Below, piece by piece: positions 1-8,910 of a stretch of DNA of 64,000 bases. The stretch lies in NCBI RefSeq assembly GCF_001570725.1, contig NZ_BCNV01000003.1:1-64000 (forward strand), read 5' to 3'. Below the pieces are notes generated by a model. That model was not told the origin of the DNA, made no database searches, and was given only the letters and a program-made list of their open reading frames with translations. The first letter of the stretch is position 1. The number at the start of each line of letters is the position of its first letter. The translations under genes and the position numbers were made by a program. This DNA is from Paenibacillus amylolyticus (GTDB lineage: Bacteria > Bacillota > Bacilli > Paenibacillales > Paenibacillaceae).

Positions 1-19
1 GTTTCGTTTCGAATCTAGT

Positions 20-41
20 TTTCAGAGAACGATCTCTGAAA
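20..41 (+). other. 23S-5S spacer hairpin
   Basis: TTTCAGAGA pairs with TCTCTGAAA around a four-base loop just before the 5S gene. A stem here is typical of rRNA precursor processing. The 23S gene itself lies outside the window, so the role is inferred from position. Confidence 0.5.
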
Positions 42-53
42 TGTAAGCACCGC

Positions 54-171
54 GTTTGGTGGCTATGGCGGAGGGGTTCCACACGTACCCATCCCGAACA
101 CGACCGTTAAGCCCTCTAGCGCCGATGGTACTTGGACCGCAGGGTCCTGGGAGAGTAGGACGCCGCCAAGC
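54..171 (+). rRNA. rrf: 5S ribosomal RNA
   Basis: The segment has the 5S hallmarks: a start GTTTGGTGGC pairing with the end GCCGCCAAGC, the internal loop sequence CCATCCCGAACACG, and the loop E/helix IV region GGGAGAGTAGGACG. Its length, about 117 nt, fits a Firmicute 5S. It is the last gene of an rRNA operon whose 16S and 23S genes must lie to the left of the window. Ends are set from the terminal stem and may be off by a few bases. Confidence 0.95.
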
Positions 172-179
172 AATATAAA

Positions 180-213
180 GGCACACTTGATGATATCGAG
201 TGTGTCTTTTTCA
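180..213 (+). terminator. rRNA operon terminator 1
   Basis: GGCACACT and AGTGTGTC form a stem closed by a short loop and followed by a run of T. It lies directly behind 5S rRNA. Confidence 0.8.
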
Positions 214-240
214 TTTTTTCTAAATGCTTATATATATCTT

Positions 241-275
241 AACAGCCCTGGTTATTCACCAGGCTGTTTTTTTTA
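241..275 (+). terminator. rRNA operon terminator 2
   Basis: ACAGCC(C)TGG pairs with CCAGGCTGT and is followed by eight T. This is a second, stronger terminator in tandem, as is common after rRNA operons. It also faces the convergent pseudogene. Confidence 0.85.
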
Positions 276-349
276 TTTCAATATTTATGAGAATACTAAA
301 TAACTTTAAATTGTTCATTTCTCATCATGGATTTAAGTGCAGCGTCTGT

Positions 350-900
350 CTAGCCTTTTAGGATGCAAGCCTCCTCAAGGATTGTAAGGGATTTCTGCAA
401 AGCATGCTGGGTTTTGGAATCAATGATGACGCCTTCTTTGTTCATTTTCAATGTAATATAAGGAATGGTTAAGCAGCCCTCTTGTAATACTTGCGCATTA
501 ATCATCTTTAGGGTCAGCATAAAGAAGCATCGGCTTTGTCACCTCCCATGGGGTTTGGGGAAGCAGCGATTACAATGGTGGGTTTATTGAGCCATTCTCC
601 AGAAGATACAATCCAATCTAATGCATTTTTTAAGGCACCAGGAACTCCATTTCCATACTCAGGCGTGCAAATAAGAACTCCGTCCGAATGCTCCAATCGC
701 TCTCTCCAATTCTGCACGGGTACAGGGCCCTCTTCGATATCAAGGTCAGGGTTAAAATGCGGTAGATCATTTAATCCATCATATACTTGAAACCTAAGGT
801 TAGGAGTAGCCAGCTTAATCATGGCGTGCATTAGTAACGTATTGGAGGATTGATTGCGCAGACTTCCGGAAATGGCAAGGATATTTAATTCTTTTTTCAT
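350..900 (-). pseudogene. NADPH-dependent FMN reductase family gene, frameshifted
   Basis: The first 126 or so codons encode a flavodoxin-like FMN reductase: a GSLRNQSSN phosphate-binding start, PEYGNGVPGALKNALDW in the middle, and ASPNPMGGDKADASL. The frame then hits a TGA at about 514. Moving one base at the AAA run near 521-523 lets translation continue (MLTLKMINAQVLQEG...ILEEACILKG) to a stop at 350-352. The repaired length is about 183 aa, the usual size for this family of soluble quinone or azo reductases. A single-base deletion is therefore the simplest explanation, although a sequencing error would look the same. It has an ATG start on the minus strand and is convergent with the rRNA operon. 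Confidence 0.8.
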
Positions 901-1138
901 GGGTATAGTTCATCTCTATTCTTTAGTAATGTAGGGCAATCTGTTTATTTTCCTCTTGTTGGAATGAGCTGTCTATAGAAAACGCAATTTATTAAGGCAT
1001 GCTTCATGTTAACCGGGTGATATCCACATTTCTTCATCAGAAATGCACGCGATAGTTTCTATTTGAATGGGTAATAGGATGAAGAGATCACTTAAAATAA
1101 ACAACTCGCGAGAGAATCGTAATAAATATTTTTCAAAA

Positions 1139-1155
1139 TTAGTACCAAGTACTAA
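1139..1155 (+). promoter_or_regulatory. FapR operator
   Basis: TTAGTACCAAGTACTAA is a perfect 7-3-7 palindrome. It matches the known FapR recognition pattern (TTAGTAC...GTACTAA) of the malonyl-CoA-responsive fatty-acid repressor in Bacillus. It occupies the -35 region of the fabH promoter, so bound FapR would block RNA polymerase. Confidence 0.85.
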
Positions 1156-1162
1156 GACTTGG

Positions 1163-1171
1163 TGCTATAAT
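1163..1171 (+). promoter_or_regulatory. fabH promoter, extended -10
   Basis: TGCTATAAT is an extended -10 element with a perfect TATAAT. It lies 31 bases before the chosen fabH start and just downstream of the FapR palindrome. Its position inside the longer possible reading frame (from 1067) is the main reason to reject that upstream start. Confidence 0.7.
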
Positions 1172-1201
1172 AATAAAAAAACAAATGAGGTGACTACCGG
1201 T

Positions 1202-2203
1202 ATGAATCATCAATCTAAGGCAACCATCACGGCAATGGGGACGTATGTACCGGATCGAATATTAACGAATGCTGATCTGGAGAAGTTGGTCGAGACAAGT
1301 GACGAATGGATTGTACAGCGTACAGGTATGAGAGAACGGAGAATTGCAGCTGAAGATCAGTTTGTATCTGACCTCGCTACGAAGGCTGTAGAAGACATGA
1401 TACGTCGTTACCAAGTAAGTATAGAAGATGTGGATATGATCCTTGTGGCTACAAGTACACCTGAATATGCTTTTCCAAGTACGGCATCCAGAGTACAGGC
1501 TAATCTTAAGATCCCACACACTGGCGTACTGGATTTAAATGCTGCATGCGCAGGTTTTACCTATGGGCTACAGCTAGCGGACAGTCTGGTGACCAGTGGA
1601 ATGTACCGCAAAGTGCTGGTTATTGGGGCAGAGACATTATCCAAAATTACGGATTATACAGACCGCACGACTTGTGTATTGTTTGGTGACGGAGCAGGAG
1701 CCTTCTTGGTGGAGAGATCAGCAGCTGCAGAAGGTGACTTTATGGCAGCCATATCAGGTACACATGGAGAAGGCGGTGTACATCTCTATAAGAGTGGCTT
1801 GTCTTCAGAGATGAATGGTGTGCCTTTACAGGGCGAAGGTTGTTTAGTTCAGAATGGCCGAGAGATCTATAAGTGGGCTGTACGGACGATTCCAGAGCAA
1901 CTGGGTAAACTAATAGCAAAAGCTGAATTAATCCCTGAGCAGATTGACTGGTTTGTCCCACACAGTGCTAACATGAGAATGATTGAGGCTGTTTGCGAAC
2001 GTGGACCGGTTCCCTTGGACCGTACTTTAACCAGTGTTGAGTATCGTGGGAACACATCTGCTGCTTCCATTCCGCTGGCACTGCAGATTGCAGTGGATGA
2101 AGGGAAGTTGAAGTATGGACAACATGTTGCGCTGTTCGGTTTTGGAGGAGGACTGACCTATTCCGGTCTGGTTCTTAAATGGGGTGTACCCGACAAGGAG
2201 TAG
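1202..2203 (+). CDS. fabH: beta-ketoacyl-ACP synthase III (FabH)
   Basis: It catalyses the first condensation of type II fatty acid synthesis, joining an acyl-CoA primer to malonyl-ACP, in the cytoplasm. The 333-aa length is normal. The catalytic triad is visible: Cys116 in NAACAGF, His254 in VPHSANM and Asn284 in YRGNTSAAS. The start is the ATG at 1202, preceded by GAGGTGA at 1187-1193. An in-frame start at 1067 would place the promoter and FapR box inside the gene. The gene stands alone, without fabF or acpP beside it, and regulation by FapR is predicted. In Bacillaceae the enzyme prefers branched primers, but that cannot be read from the sequence. Confidence 0.95.
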   Translation: MNHQSKATITAMGTYVPDRILTNADLEKLVETSDEWIVQRTGMRERRIAAEDQFVSDLATKAVEDMIRRYQVSIEDVDMILVATSTPEYAFPSTASRVQANLKIPHTGVLDLNAACAGFTYGLQLADSLVTSGMYRKVLVIGAETLSKITDYTDRTTCVLFGDGAGAFLVERSAAAEGDFMAAISGTHGEGGVHLYKSGLSSEMNGVPLQGEGCLVQNGREIYKWAVRTIPEQLGKLIAKAELIPEQIDWFVPHSANMRMIEAVCERGPVPLDRTLTSVEYRGNTSAASIPLALQIAVDEGKLKYGQHVALFGFGGGLTYSGLVLKWGVPDKE

Positions 2204-2331
2204 TGGCAGTAAAGTGTCGATGAGTAAGTGTGATAAGGAATAGCCAACCAACTAAGAGTGGCTTGAATGTAGTTTTTCTTAACCCTATCAAAGATAAATC
2301 GTTGATAGGTGTCTGTCAAAGACAAGATAAT

Positions 2332-2365
2332 AAGGGTATGACTCAAGTGATCGAGTCATACCCTT
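2332..2365. terminator. convergent terminator
   Basis: A 13-bp perfect stem (AAGGGTATGACTC with GAGTCATACCCTT) sits between fabH and the convergent gene at 2376-3599. T-runs are weak on both sides, so efficiency is uncertain. Confidence 0.65.
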
Positions 2366-2375
2366 AACTTAATGT

Positions 2376-3599
2376 TTAATCCTCCCAAAGCTTATTAAAT
2401 TCATTAAAGTCGGTCCAATGATCGGAGAAAAAATATTCTAAATTTATTTCATCATAAGATTCTAATTCTCCAATAGCCTCATGGTCTCCAACCAATTTGC
2501 CTGTCCTTCTCAAGATGGGATAAAATTCGGCATAGTACGCACCGTCAAATGGTATGATAACTGGTGCATTGAGAACGTTTAGTCGCTCATAGGGATAAGT
2601 GATGCTTTCACCGTTCAAAGTGATCTTAAGGTCTACTGGTTCAGTAGCTTTAATCGCAAGATACAACGCTGGAGAGTCATCCGCATTAACCAGAGCGAAG
2701 TCATCCGTCATACCCAGCCCGCTTACTTGATTTCTATAGAAGTAGGTAAGAGTTCCATTCGGAATTAGTTCATCCTTAGATGGCTGATATTTATAACCTG
2801 TTCCACCATAGTACTTATAAATCCGATGCAGAATCACTGCCGTTTCGGCTAAAGTTACCTTTTGATTCGGATAAAAGTATCCTTTTGAATTAGGTTTCAT
2901 TATGCCCACCTGTGAGAATCCGAGCAGAGCATCTCGTTTTACATAATCAAGGTCGGAACCTAAGTGATTATCATTTTTGGATTTAATAAAGCCAAATTCG
3001 GGTGCTAATGGCTGGTAAGCATATTTCCATTTTTCATAAGTATCATAGGAATTAAAATATCTTTTAGGAATATCCTTGAATTTTTGCAGCTTGGTGAGTG
3101 CCTCTTTTTCTGACATTTCATCGACGGAGTGGCCGATATCCGGAAAAAGAGTATTTAGTGTAATTAATAAGTCCCAGCGAGATAATATCTTGTTGGGTTG
3201 ATATGTAAACGTCTCATTGTGGTAATTGATTGTATCTGCTGCTGCAATTAATCCTGAGGGATTACTAGGTATACTTCCGTATACGTCTCTAAAAATTGGA
3301 TAATATGTACTTTTTGCAGGAACACCAGGAATTTCTACATTTGTACTACTATCTACTCGGAACTCTTTAAATAAAAGATGAATCATATGAGTAAGTTCTG
3401 CTTTTGACACATTCTTGCTTAAATTCTTCTCTTCTTGCTTAAAGCTCTGCATGGCATTATGAGATGCCATAAATTCAACAGATGGTTTGGCCCATTCATA
3501 TTTGCTGGAACTTGAAGCTGCGTTTGCTAGTGACGTAGTGAACGGTGATAAACTGAGAGTCAGAATAATAATGAAAATACTCCACTTTGGATACCTCAT
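2376..3599 (-). CDS. secreted protein with degenerate SLH domains
   Basis: This is a 407-aa exported protein of unknown function. Residues 1-28 are a signal peptide (basic start, hydrophobic core, ANAAS cleavage region). The remainder carries three weak S-layer-homology-like units. The clearest is near residues 228-265, with YFYPNQKVTLAETAVILHRIYKYY, which fits the SLH pattern of a conserved aromatic/proline and then TRAE-like residues. The C-terminal 130 residues resemble no domain I recognise. The start ATG has a good GGAGG upstream. It is probably attached to or released from the cell wall. It is a single gene, transcribed away from the amidase-topB divergent region. Confidence 0.7.
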   Translation of the reverse strand: MRYPKWSIFIIILTLSLSPFTTSLANAASSSSKYEWAKPSVEFMASHNAMQSFKQEEKNLSKNVSKAELTHMIHLLFKEFRVDSSTNVEIPGVPAKSTYYPIFRDVYGSIPSNPSGLIAAADTINYHNETFTYQPNKILSRWDLLITLNTLFPDIGHSVDEMSEKEALTKLQKFKDIPKRYFNSYDTYEKWKYAYQPLAPEFGFIKSKNDNHLGSDLDYVKRDALLGFSQVGIMKPNSKGYFYPNQKVTLAETAVILHRIYKYYGGTGYKYQPSKDELIPNGTLTYFYRNQVSGLGMTDDFALVNADDSPALYLAIKATEPVDLKITLNGESITYPYERLNVLNAPVIIPFDGAYYAEFYPILRRTGKLVGDHEAIGELESYDEINLEYFFSDHWTDFNEFNKLWED

Positions 3600-3702
3600 T
3601 CGAACCTCCTATGGTAATGAAAATTAGAATCACATCCTATTTATTGTATTCGACAAAGGATGGTAAGATCAATTTTTAATTGTATAACAGAGCAAACTTA
3701 AT

Positions 3703-3747
3703 AAAAGTACACTTCATTCATGGATTACATGAACGAGGTGTACTTTT
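3703..3747 (-). terminator. terminator of the amidase gene
   Basis: AAAAGTACACTTCATTCATG pairs imperfectly with the complementary arm ending GTGTACTTTT. Read on the minus strand it ends in TTTTATT just after the amidase stop codon. Confidence 0.7.
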
Positions 3748-3780
3748 GGTGTTCAAACTTATATTAATCCCATAAACATT

Positions 3781-5715
3781 TTACGGCGTAAGCTTAGGAG
3801 CTTGGCGGTGATGAGTTCCTTGTTCGTAGCTATAAGCTAGCTTGATCAAGGTTCCTTCATCAAAGGCACGACCCAGGAATTCCATACCTACTGGCAATCC
3901 ATCGGTTGTGAAACCGGCAGGTACAGTGATCGCTGGGAAGCCGGAGAATGGACTCAGACGGTTGTTACCACCAGATGTTTGACCTTCGCCGATCACGCCA
4001 GCGGCCTGTGTAGATGTAGGATAGATGATGGCATCCAGGTTATTGTCTGCCATAACTTTCAGCAGTGACTCACGTGTAACTTGGGTACGTTTCAGGACGA
4101 TGTCCTTGTATTCGGTAGTCTCCAATGTTTGGCGTGCATCACGAGTCTTCATGGATTGCTCCTGAGATTTGTCGAACTCTCCGGAAGCGATGATCTCGGA
4201 CAGACTGTGATAGGGAGCATCTGCGCCCAATGAGTCCAGATAGTCATTTAGCTGGAACTTGAATTCATATCCACTAAGGCTTGGATATTTGTTGATCTCA
4301 GTCAAGTTCGGGATGGAAATGGGAACTGCGGTAGCGCCTAGTGTCTTCAGTTCTTCCACAGCGGTGTTGATCACGTCAGCAACGGCTTTTTCTTCAGCTT
4401 TGGTACTTGGGATGAGTTCTGTGGCGACACCGATGCGTGCACCTTTCAGTCCGTTTACATCCAAGAAGTCTGTATAGCTGGAAGGGATTTTTCCAACCGC
4501 GTAAGCTGTAGCGACATCCTTTTTATCATATCCGGCTGTAGCATCCAACATGATTGCAGCGTCACTAACCGTACGAGCCATAGGTCCACCTACATCCTGT
4601 GTCAAAGCCAATGGGATAATGCCTTCACGGCTGGACAGTCCGATGGTTGGGCGGATACCCACAAGGCTGTTAAAGCTGGACGGGATTCGGATCGAACCGC
4701 CAGTGTCTGTACCCATGCCGGCTGCGGCAAAGTTAGATGCAATGGCAGCACCTGTTCCACCACTTGAGCCACCTGGATAGTGGTCCAGGGCGTAAGGGTT
4801 CAGCGTTTGTCCACCCAATGAGCTGGATGTCGTGATGCCGAATGCGAATTCATGCAGGTTCGTTTTGCCCAAAATAATGGCGCCAGCTGCTTTGAGTTTC
4901 TTCACTTGTTCAGCATCGTGAGCAGGGATGGAATCTTTCAGACAGATACAGCCTGCGGTTGTAGGCATGTCATTGGTATCAAAATTGTCTTTCACCAGAA
5001 TTGGAACGCCATGCAGAGGTCCGCGAGCACCTTGAGCTGCACGTTCTTCATCCAATTGCTCCGCAATTTGGAGTGCATCCGGGTTCAGGGTTAATACGGC
5101 GTTGATGCTTACACCTTGATCATCGTATTTCTCAATGCGGTCCAGATATTTCTGAACCAGCTCTTTTGATGTCAGTTTTCCTTGCGTCATTGCAGCCTGG
5201 AGATCCATGATGGTTGCTTCCTCCAGCACAAACGGTTTTATGTAGTTATAAATGCGATCTTTCAATATGGAGAGGTCATTCTCCGTAAGTACAGCGTTTG
5301 GAAGGAAGAGGGATTCCGTATAACCTTTCATCAATCCCGCAGTGTTCAATGCACCAACAGCACCTGCGAAAGTGGCTTCATCCGGGACATCCTTGAATGA
5401 TTCGGAAGTCGAATCAAGTTCGAGCCATTGTTGCAAGGCGACCGCAGCATCTTTACGTTGTACGGTTGTGCCAGAGAGCTTGTCCATGGTAAAAGGAACA
5501 CCTGCAAGTGTAGCCGCTTCTTCCATGGCCTGAATAAATGCTGCCGGAGTAGCAGGGGCTTTGCCTTTGGATACCGCAGCAACTGTTGTTTTACTCGTAG
5601 GCGTTGCCGATGCAGCTGATGCCGAAGGTACCGTTCCTCCCCATGTTGTGGCAACAACAGCTCCCGCCAGTAACAAAGCTCCACTTTTTTTCAATACAGA
5701 TCCATGATAAGTCAT
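3781..5715 (-). CDS. secreted amidase-signature protein with N-terminal SLH-like module
   Basis: It is predicted to hydrolyse amide bonds outside the cell; the substrate is unknown. At 644 aa it is longer than a plain amidase (about 480) because of an N-terminal extension: a signal peptide at 1-35 ending ASA and an SLH-like unit at roughly 105-155 (FKDVPDE...AGLMKGY...FLPNAVLT). The amidase-signature catalytic Ser-cisSer-Lys set is present: Lys242 in PILVKDN, Ser317/318 in GGSSGG and Ser341 in DTGGSIR. GatA-like cytoplasmic amidases lack the signal peptide, which argues against a role in tRNA amidation. The ATG start follows AGGAAGGGAG. The gene is monocistronic with its own terminator. Confidence 0.85.
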   Translation of the reverse strand: MTYHGSVLKKSGALLLAGAVVATTWGGTVPSASAASATPTSKTTVAAVSKGKAPATPAAFIQAMEEAATLAGVPFTMDKLSGTTVQRKDAAVALQQWLELDSTSESFKDVPDEATFAGAVGALNTAGLMKGYTESLFLPNAVLTENDLSILKDRIYNYIKPFVLEEATIMDLQAAMTQGKLTSKELVQKYLDRIEKYDDQGVSINAVLTLNPDALQIAEQLDEERAAQGARGPLHGVPILVKDNFDTNDMPTTAGCICLKDSIPAHDAEQVKKLKAAGAIILGKTNLHEFAFGITTSSSLGGQTLNPYALDHYPGGSSGGTGAAIASNFAAAGMGTDTGGSIRIPSSFNSLVGIRPTIGLSSREGIIPLALTQDVGGPMARTVSDAAIMLDATAGYDKKDVATAYAVGKIPSSYTDFLDVNGLKGARIGVATELIPSTKAEEKAVADVINTAVEELKTLGATAVPISIPNLTEINKYPSLSGYEFKFQLNDYLDSLGADAPYHSLSEIIASGEFDKSQEQSMKTRDARQTLETTEYKDIVLKRTQVTRESLLKVMADNNLDAIIYPTSTQAAGVIGEGQTSGGNNRLSPFSGFPAITVPAGFTTDGLPVGMEFLGRAFDEGTLIKLAYSYEQGTHHRQAPKLTP

Positions 5716-5785
5716 GCATCCACGCTCCCTTCCTGTGTCTCATTGATGTGTTGTAGCAGCGATTCTGTTTCTATGCTTTTGACAC

Positions 5786-5815
5786 ATTGTATAGTTATGT
5801 TAGGTAAACTTACAA
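5786..5815 (-). promoter_or_regulatory. candidate promoter for the amidase
   Basis: On the minus strand TTGTAA, an 18-bp spacer and TACAAT lie about 70 bases before the amidase ATG. The rest of the 372-bp divergent region (5716-6087) shows only the topB promoter. Confidence 0.45.
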
Positions 5816-6024
5816 TGTTTATATTTATCCAAAAAAACGTATACATCAATACTTTACCGTGTTAATACTTATTGATGCTTCTGATTCCGTGTACTCAGGA
5901 AAACTACTAATCTCCTATGTGTAATAAAATGTGACATACATACGACATTGTGATTAATCATTGAGGTTACATGATGCAAACAGATTAGGAAAGAGAGATG
6001 ACAGAGCATACCTTTACCATGAAA

Positions 6025-6033
6025 TGATATAAT
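6025..6033 (+). promoter_or_regulatory. topB promoter, extended -10
   Basis: TGATATAAT is an extended -10 with a perfect hexamer, 54 bases before the GTG start. No good -35 is seen, as is usual for extended -10 promoters. Confidence 0.5.
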
Positions 6034-6087
6034 GAAAAGATAGGAATAGAAGAGACATAAGGCATTACAGAGAGGAAGAGATATGAA

Positions 6088-8217
6088 GTGAAGACATTGG
6101 TACTCGCAGAAAAACCATCTGTAGCACGCGAAATAGCCAGAGTTATGGGTGCGCGTGATAAACATAAAAGTTATATGGAAGGCCCGAAATATATCGTTAC
6201 CTGGGCGCTTGGACATCTGGTTGGATTAGCTGAACCGGAGGATTACGACAAGAAGTATGCAACATGGAATCTGGAAGACCTACCCATTCTGCCAGAACGT
6301 ACGAAGCTGAAGGTGCTTAAGGAAACCAACCATCAGTATAAAGCAGTGCAGCAGCTGATGAAGCGTCAGGATGTGGGCGAGTTGGTCATTGCGACGGATG
6401 CAGCACGTGAGGGAGAATTGCTGGCCCGTTGGATCATGCAGATGGCGGGGTGGAAAAAAACTTTTAAACGTCTGTGGATTTCATCCCAGACAGATAAGGC
6501 GATCAAAGACGGTTTTGCATCGCTGAAACCAGGCAGTCAGTTCGACTCTCTCTATGAATCTGCACGTTGCCGGGCTGAAGCTGACTGGATGATCGGACTT
6601 AACGTGACCCGTGCGCTAACTGTTCGTTTCAATGCACAGTTGTCAGCTGGACGGGTTCAAACTCCGACCTTGGGCATGATTATGGACAGAGAAAGTGAAA
6701 TTAACGGATTCCGCTCTCAGGAGTATGAGACGTTAACGGCAGATTTAGGAGGTTTTCAGGCTGTGTGGCGGGCAAATGGGGGAGATTCACGAATCTTTGA
6801 CCCTCAGGAAACGCAGGAATTGAAGAAACGGGTAGACGGGCGCAAAGGAACGATTGCCCAAGTGAAGAAAAGCGAGAAGGTGGAGCCACATCCACTGGCA
6901 TATGACCTGACGGAACTGCAACGGGATGCCAACCGGAAATATGGTTTCTCTGCAAAGCAAACATCGAATGTCCTGCAACGTCTGTATGAACAACACAAAC
7001 TTGTAACGTACCCACGTACGGACAGCCGATACCTGACTTCCGATATGACAGCCACATTGAAAGAACGTCTGGACAGTGTAGCCATTGGGCCCTATGCGTC
7101 TTTGGCACGACCTTTGCTGCGCAAGAATCTGAATATCACCAAACGTATTGTGGACGACAGCAAAGTGACCGATCATCATGCAATTATCCCTACGGAACAG
7201 ACGGTGCTTCTGAATCAATTGAATCCAGAGGAACGCAAATTGTACGATCTGATCGTACGTCGTTATATCAGCCTGTTCTATCCGGCAGCGAAGTACGATT
7301 CGGTTGCGATCACGGTTCAGGTGGGTAACGACTCCTTCCATGTCAAAGGTACAACGGTGAAAGAAAGTGGATGGCGTGAAGTATACGGCGGTGATTACAG
7401 CGATGATGACGATGACCGTGCTGACGATGCAGCAGACCATGAGCGTGCGCTTTTGCCTGATGTGCAGCAAGGACAGTCCGTGACGGTTCAGCGTTGCCAT
7501 ATTAAAAGTGGACGAACGATGCCGCCCAAACGGTATACCGAAGCTGCTTTACTTTCCAAAATGGAGAAGCATGGACTGGGCACTCCGGCGACACGAGCGG
7601 ATATCATTGAGAAGCTGGTCAGTTCCGATACCATTGATCGTCAAGGCAACAGCATGCATCCAACCGGTAAAGGAAAACAGTTGATTGAACTGGCTGCTCC
7701 GCAGCTTCGTACACCGGATCTGACTGCTCGCTGGGAGGCTGAGTTAGAGCGAATTGCTCGTGGGCAAGGAAAACCGGGGCCGTTTCTGGATAGTATCCGA
7801 TCCATGGCGAAAGAGCTGGTGTCAACGGTCAAAGGCAGCAAAGCAGAGTACAAGCCACATAATGTGTCCAATAGCCATTGCCCGGACTGTAATGCACGGT
7901 TGTTGGAGAAGAAGGGCAAGCGTGGCAAGTTTCTTGTATGTCCTACGGAGGACTGTGGATATCGTCGTTCGGCAGAAAAACGATTGTCCAATCGTCGTTG
8001 TGCGCAGTGCCACAAAAAGATGGAAATCAAAGAAGGTAAGGCGGGACTATACGTGCAGTGTCTTCCTTGTGGTATTACAGAAACATTGGATAAGGACAAA
8101 GAGCATGTGAACAAACGCGATCAGCAAAAATTGGTGAAGCAGTATGCGAAGCAAGAGTCGATTGGCTCCAATCTGGGGGATCTGTTGAAGGCGGCTATGG
8201 AGAAAAAAGGGCAGTAA
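6088..8217 (+). CDS. topB: DNA topoisomerase III
   Basis: This type IA topoisomerase relaxes or decatenates DNA by cutting one strand through a 5'-phosphotyrosine. The protein is 709 aa. The N-terminal Toprim domain (1-140) shows VLAEKPS and the acidic motif TDAAREGE. The catalytic tyrosine is Tyr308 in VTYPRTDSRY. The C-terminal region holds two four-cysteine zinc motifs at about 592-626 and 640-665 (CPDC...CPTEDC and CAQC...CLPC). The start is GTG, preceded by AGAGAGGAAGAG; a nearer ATG (6083) is followed at once by a stop. It is monocistronic. No helicase partner gene lies next to it. Confidence 0.95.
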   Translation: MKTLVLAEKPSVAREIARVMGARDKHKSYMEGPKYIVTWALGHLVGLAEPEDYDKKYATWNLEDLPILPERTKLKVLKETNHQYKAVQQLMKRQDVGELVIATDAAREGELLARWIMQMAGWKKTFKRLWISSQTDKAIKDGFASLKPGSQFDSLYESARCRAEADWMIGLNVTRALTVRFNAQLSAGRVQTPTLGMIMDRESEINGFRSQEYETLTADLGGFQAVWRANGGDSRIFDPQETQELKKRVDGRKGTIAQVKKSEKVEPHPLAYDLTELQRDANRKYGFSAKQTSNVLQRLYEQHKLVTYPRTDSRYLTSDMTATLKERLDSVAIGPYASLARPLLRKNLNITKRIVDDSKVTDHHAIIPTEQTVLLNQLNPEERKLYDLIVRRYISLFYPAAKYDSVAITVQVGNDSFHVKGTTVKESGWREVYGGDYSDDDDDRADDAADHERALLPDVQQGQSVTVQRCHIKSGRTMPPKRYTEAALLSKMEKHGLGTPATRADIIEKLVSSDTIDRQGNSMHPTGKGKQLIELAAPQLRTPDLTARWEAELERIARGQGKPGPFLDSIRSMAKELVSTVKGSKAEYKPHNVSNSHCPDCNARLLEKKGKRGKFLVCPTEDCGYRRSAEKRLSNRRCAQCHKKMEIKEGKAGLYVQCLPCGITETLDKDKEHVNKRDQQKLVKQYAKQESIGSNLGDLLKAAMEKKGQ

Positions 8218-8382
8218 CACGCTTGAGGTAGTTGAGATCGTGCCTCGTGTGGTACGAGCCATACGAATGATGTACTCATTTACTCCAAAAGGGACTGATT
8301 ATAACTTTTCTCTACTCATCTATGTGAAGTCGTATAAGATCCTTCGTTTTCAGGCAACGTAAGCCAAGGAGGTGATACCTAC

Positions 8383-8520
8383 ATGCCGCATAACAAACCA
8401 GAGAAAATCCATAATCAGCAAAACAAAGACAGTATTCGGGAAGAGAGTATCGCTGTGCGTCCGGATAAAGCAGCCAAAAGAGCGCCAAGCCTGAACGGTA
8501 TTCCCAAACAGGAGTCCTAG
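8383..8520 (+). CDS. small hydrophilic orphan protein (45 aa)
   Basis: A 45-codon frame starts with ATG seven bases after a perfect AAGGAGGTGA ribosome site (8366-8375) and ends in TAG. The product is charged, rich in Lys, Asn, Gln and Glu, has no cysteine and no hydrophobic segment, and is probably disordered. I do not recognise it. The ideal ribosome site is the main reason to believe it is translated. A small spore- or stress-related protein is possible, but nothing in the sequence proves it. Confidence 0.6.
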   Translation: MPHNKPEKIHNQQNKDSIREESIAVRPDKAAKRAPSLNGIPKQES

Positions 8521-8573
8521 AGTCAGCGCGAGGTTACCATTCTTACACAAACTTGCGGTTCCCTACCGGTGCG

Positions 8574-8602
8574 TTGAACATGTCTCTAATGAGGATTATA
8601 AT
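8574..8602 (+). promoter_or_regulatory. promoter of the DUF1294 gene
   Basis: TTGAAC, a 17-bp spacer and a perfect TATAAT make a strong SigA-type promoter 45 bases before the next start codon. Confidence 0.75.
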
Positions 8603-8646
8603 GGAGACAGGGAGATGTCCCGGGACAGGGGGATCGCTAGAATTAT

Positions 8647-8910
8647 ATGCAAACCGGACTTATATTGTGGTTTCTATTTATTAATGTAGTTGGTTATCTG
8701 GTGATGTCGGATGATAAGAGGCGTGCACAGCAACGTCGTGATCGTACACCTGAACGGACGTTGTTTTTGCTTGCGTTTATTGGTGGTGCTTTGGGAGTCT
8801 GGATCGCGATGTATCGGAAAAGGCATAAAACCAAACATCCCAGCTTCACCATTGGCATTCCGTTGTTGTTGTTCCTGAATGCCGTAATCTATGGTTACTT
8901 TATTCAATGA
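8647..8910 (+). CDS. DUF1294 small membrane protein
   Basis: The protein is 87 aa with two or three membrane segments: residues 3-22, about 37-55 and 67-85. The pattern of an N-terminal helix, the cytoplasmic basic stretch DDKRRAQQRRDRTPERT, and FIGGALGVWIAMYRKRHKTKHPSF is characteristic of DUF1294. In some bacteria this domain is fused to a cold-shock domain, but here it stands alone. Its function is unknown. AGGGGGAT lies slightly far (about 12 bases) upstream of the ATG. It has its own promoter and no clear operon partner. Confidence 0.85.
   Translation: MQTGLILWFLFINVVGYLVMSDDKRRAQQRRDRTPERTLFLLAFIGGALGVWIAMYRKRHKTKHPSFTIGIPLLLFLNAVIYGYFIQ

Noticed and set aside
1067..1201. Upstream start for fabH
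   Set aside because: The extra 45 residues cover the FapR operator and promoter and are absent from the family.
6787..7500. 237-codon frame antisense to topB
   Set aside because: Shadow of topB without ribosome site or domain.
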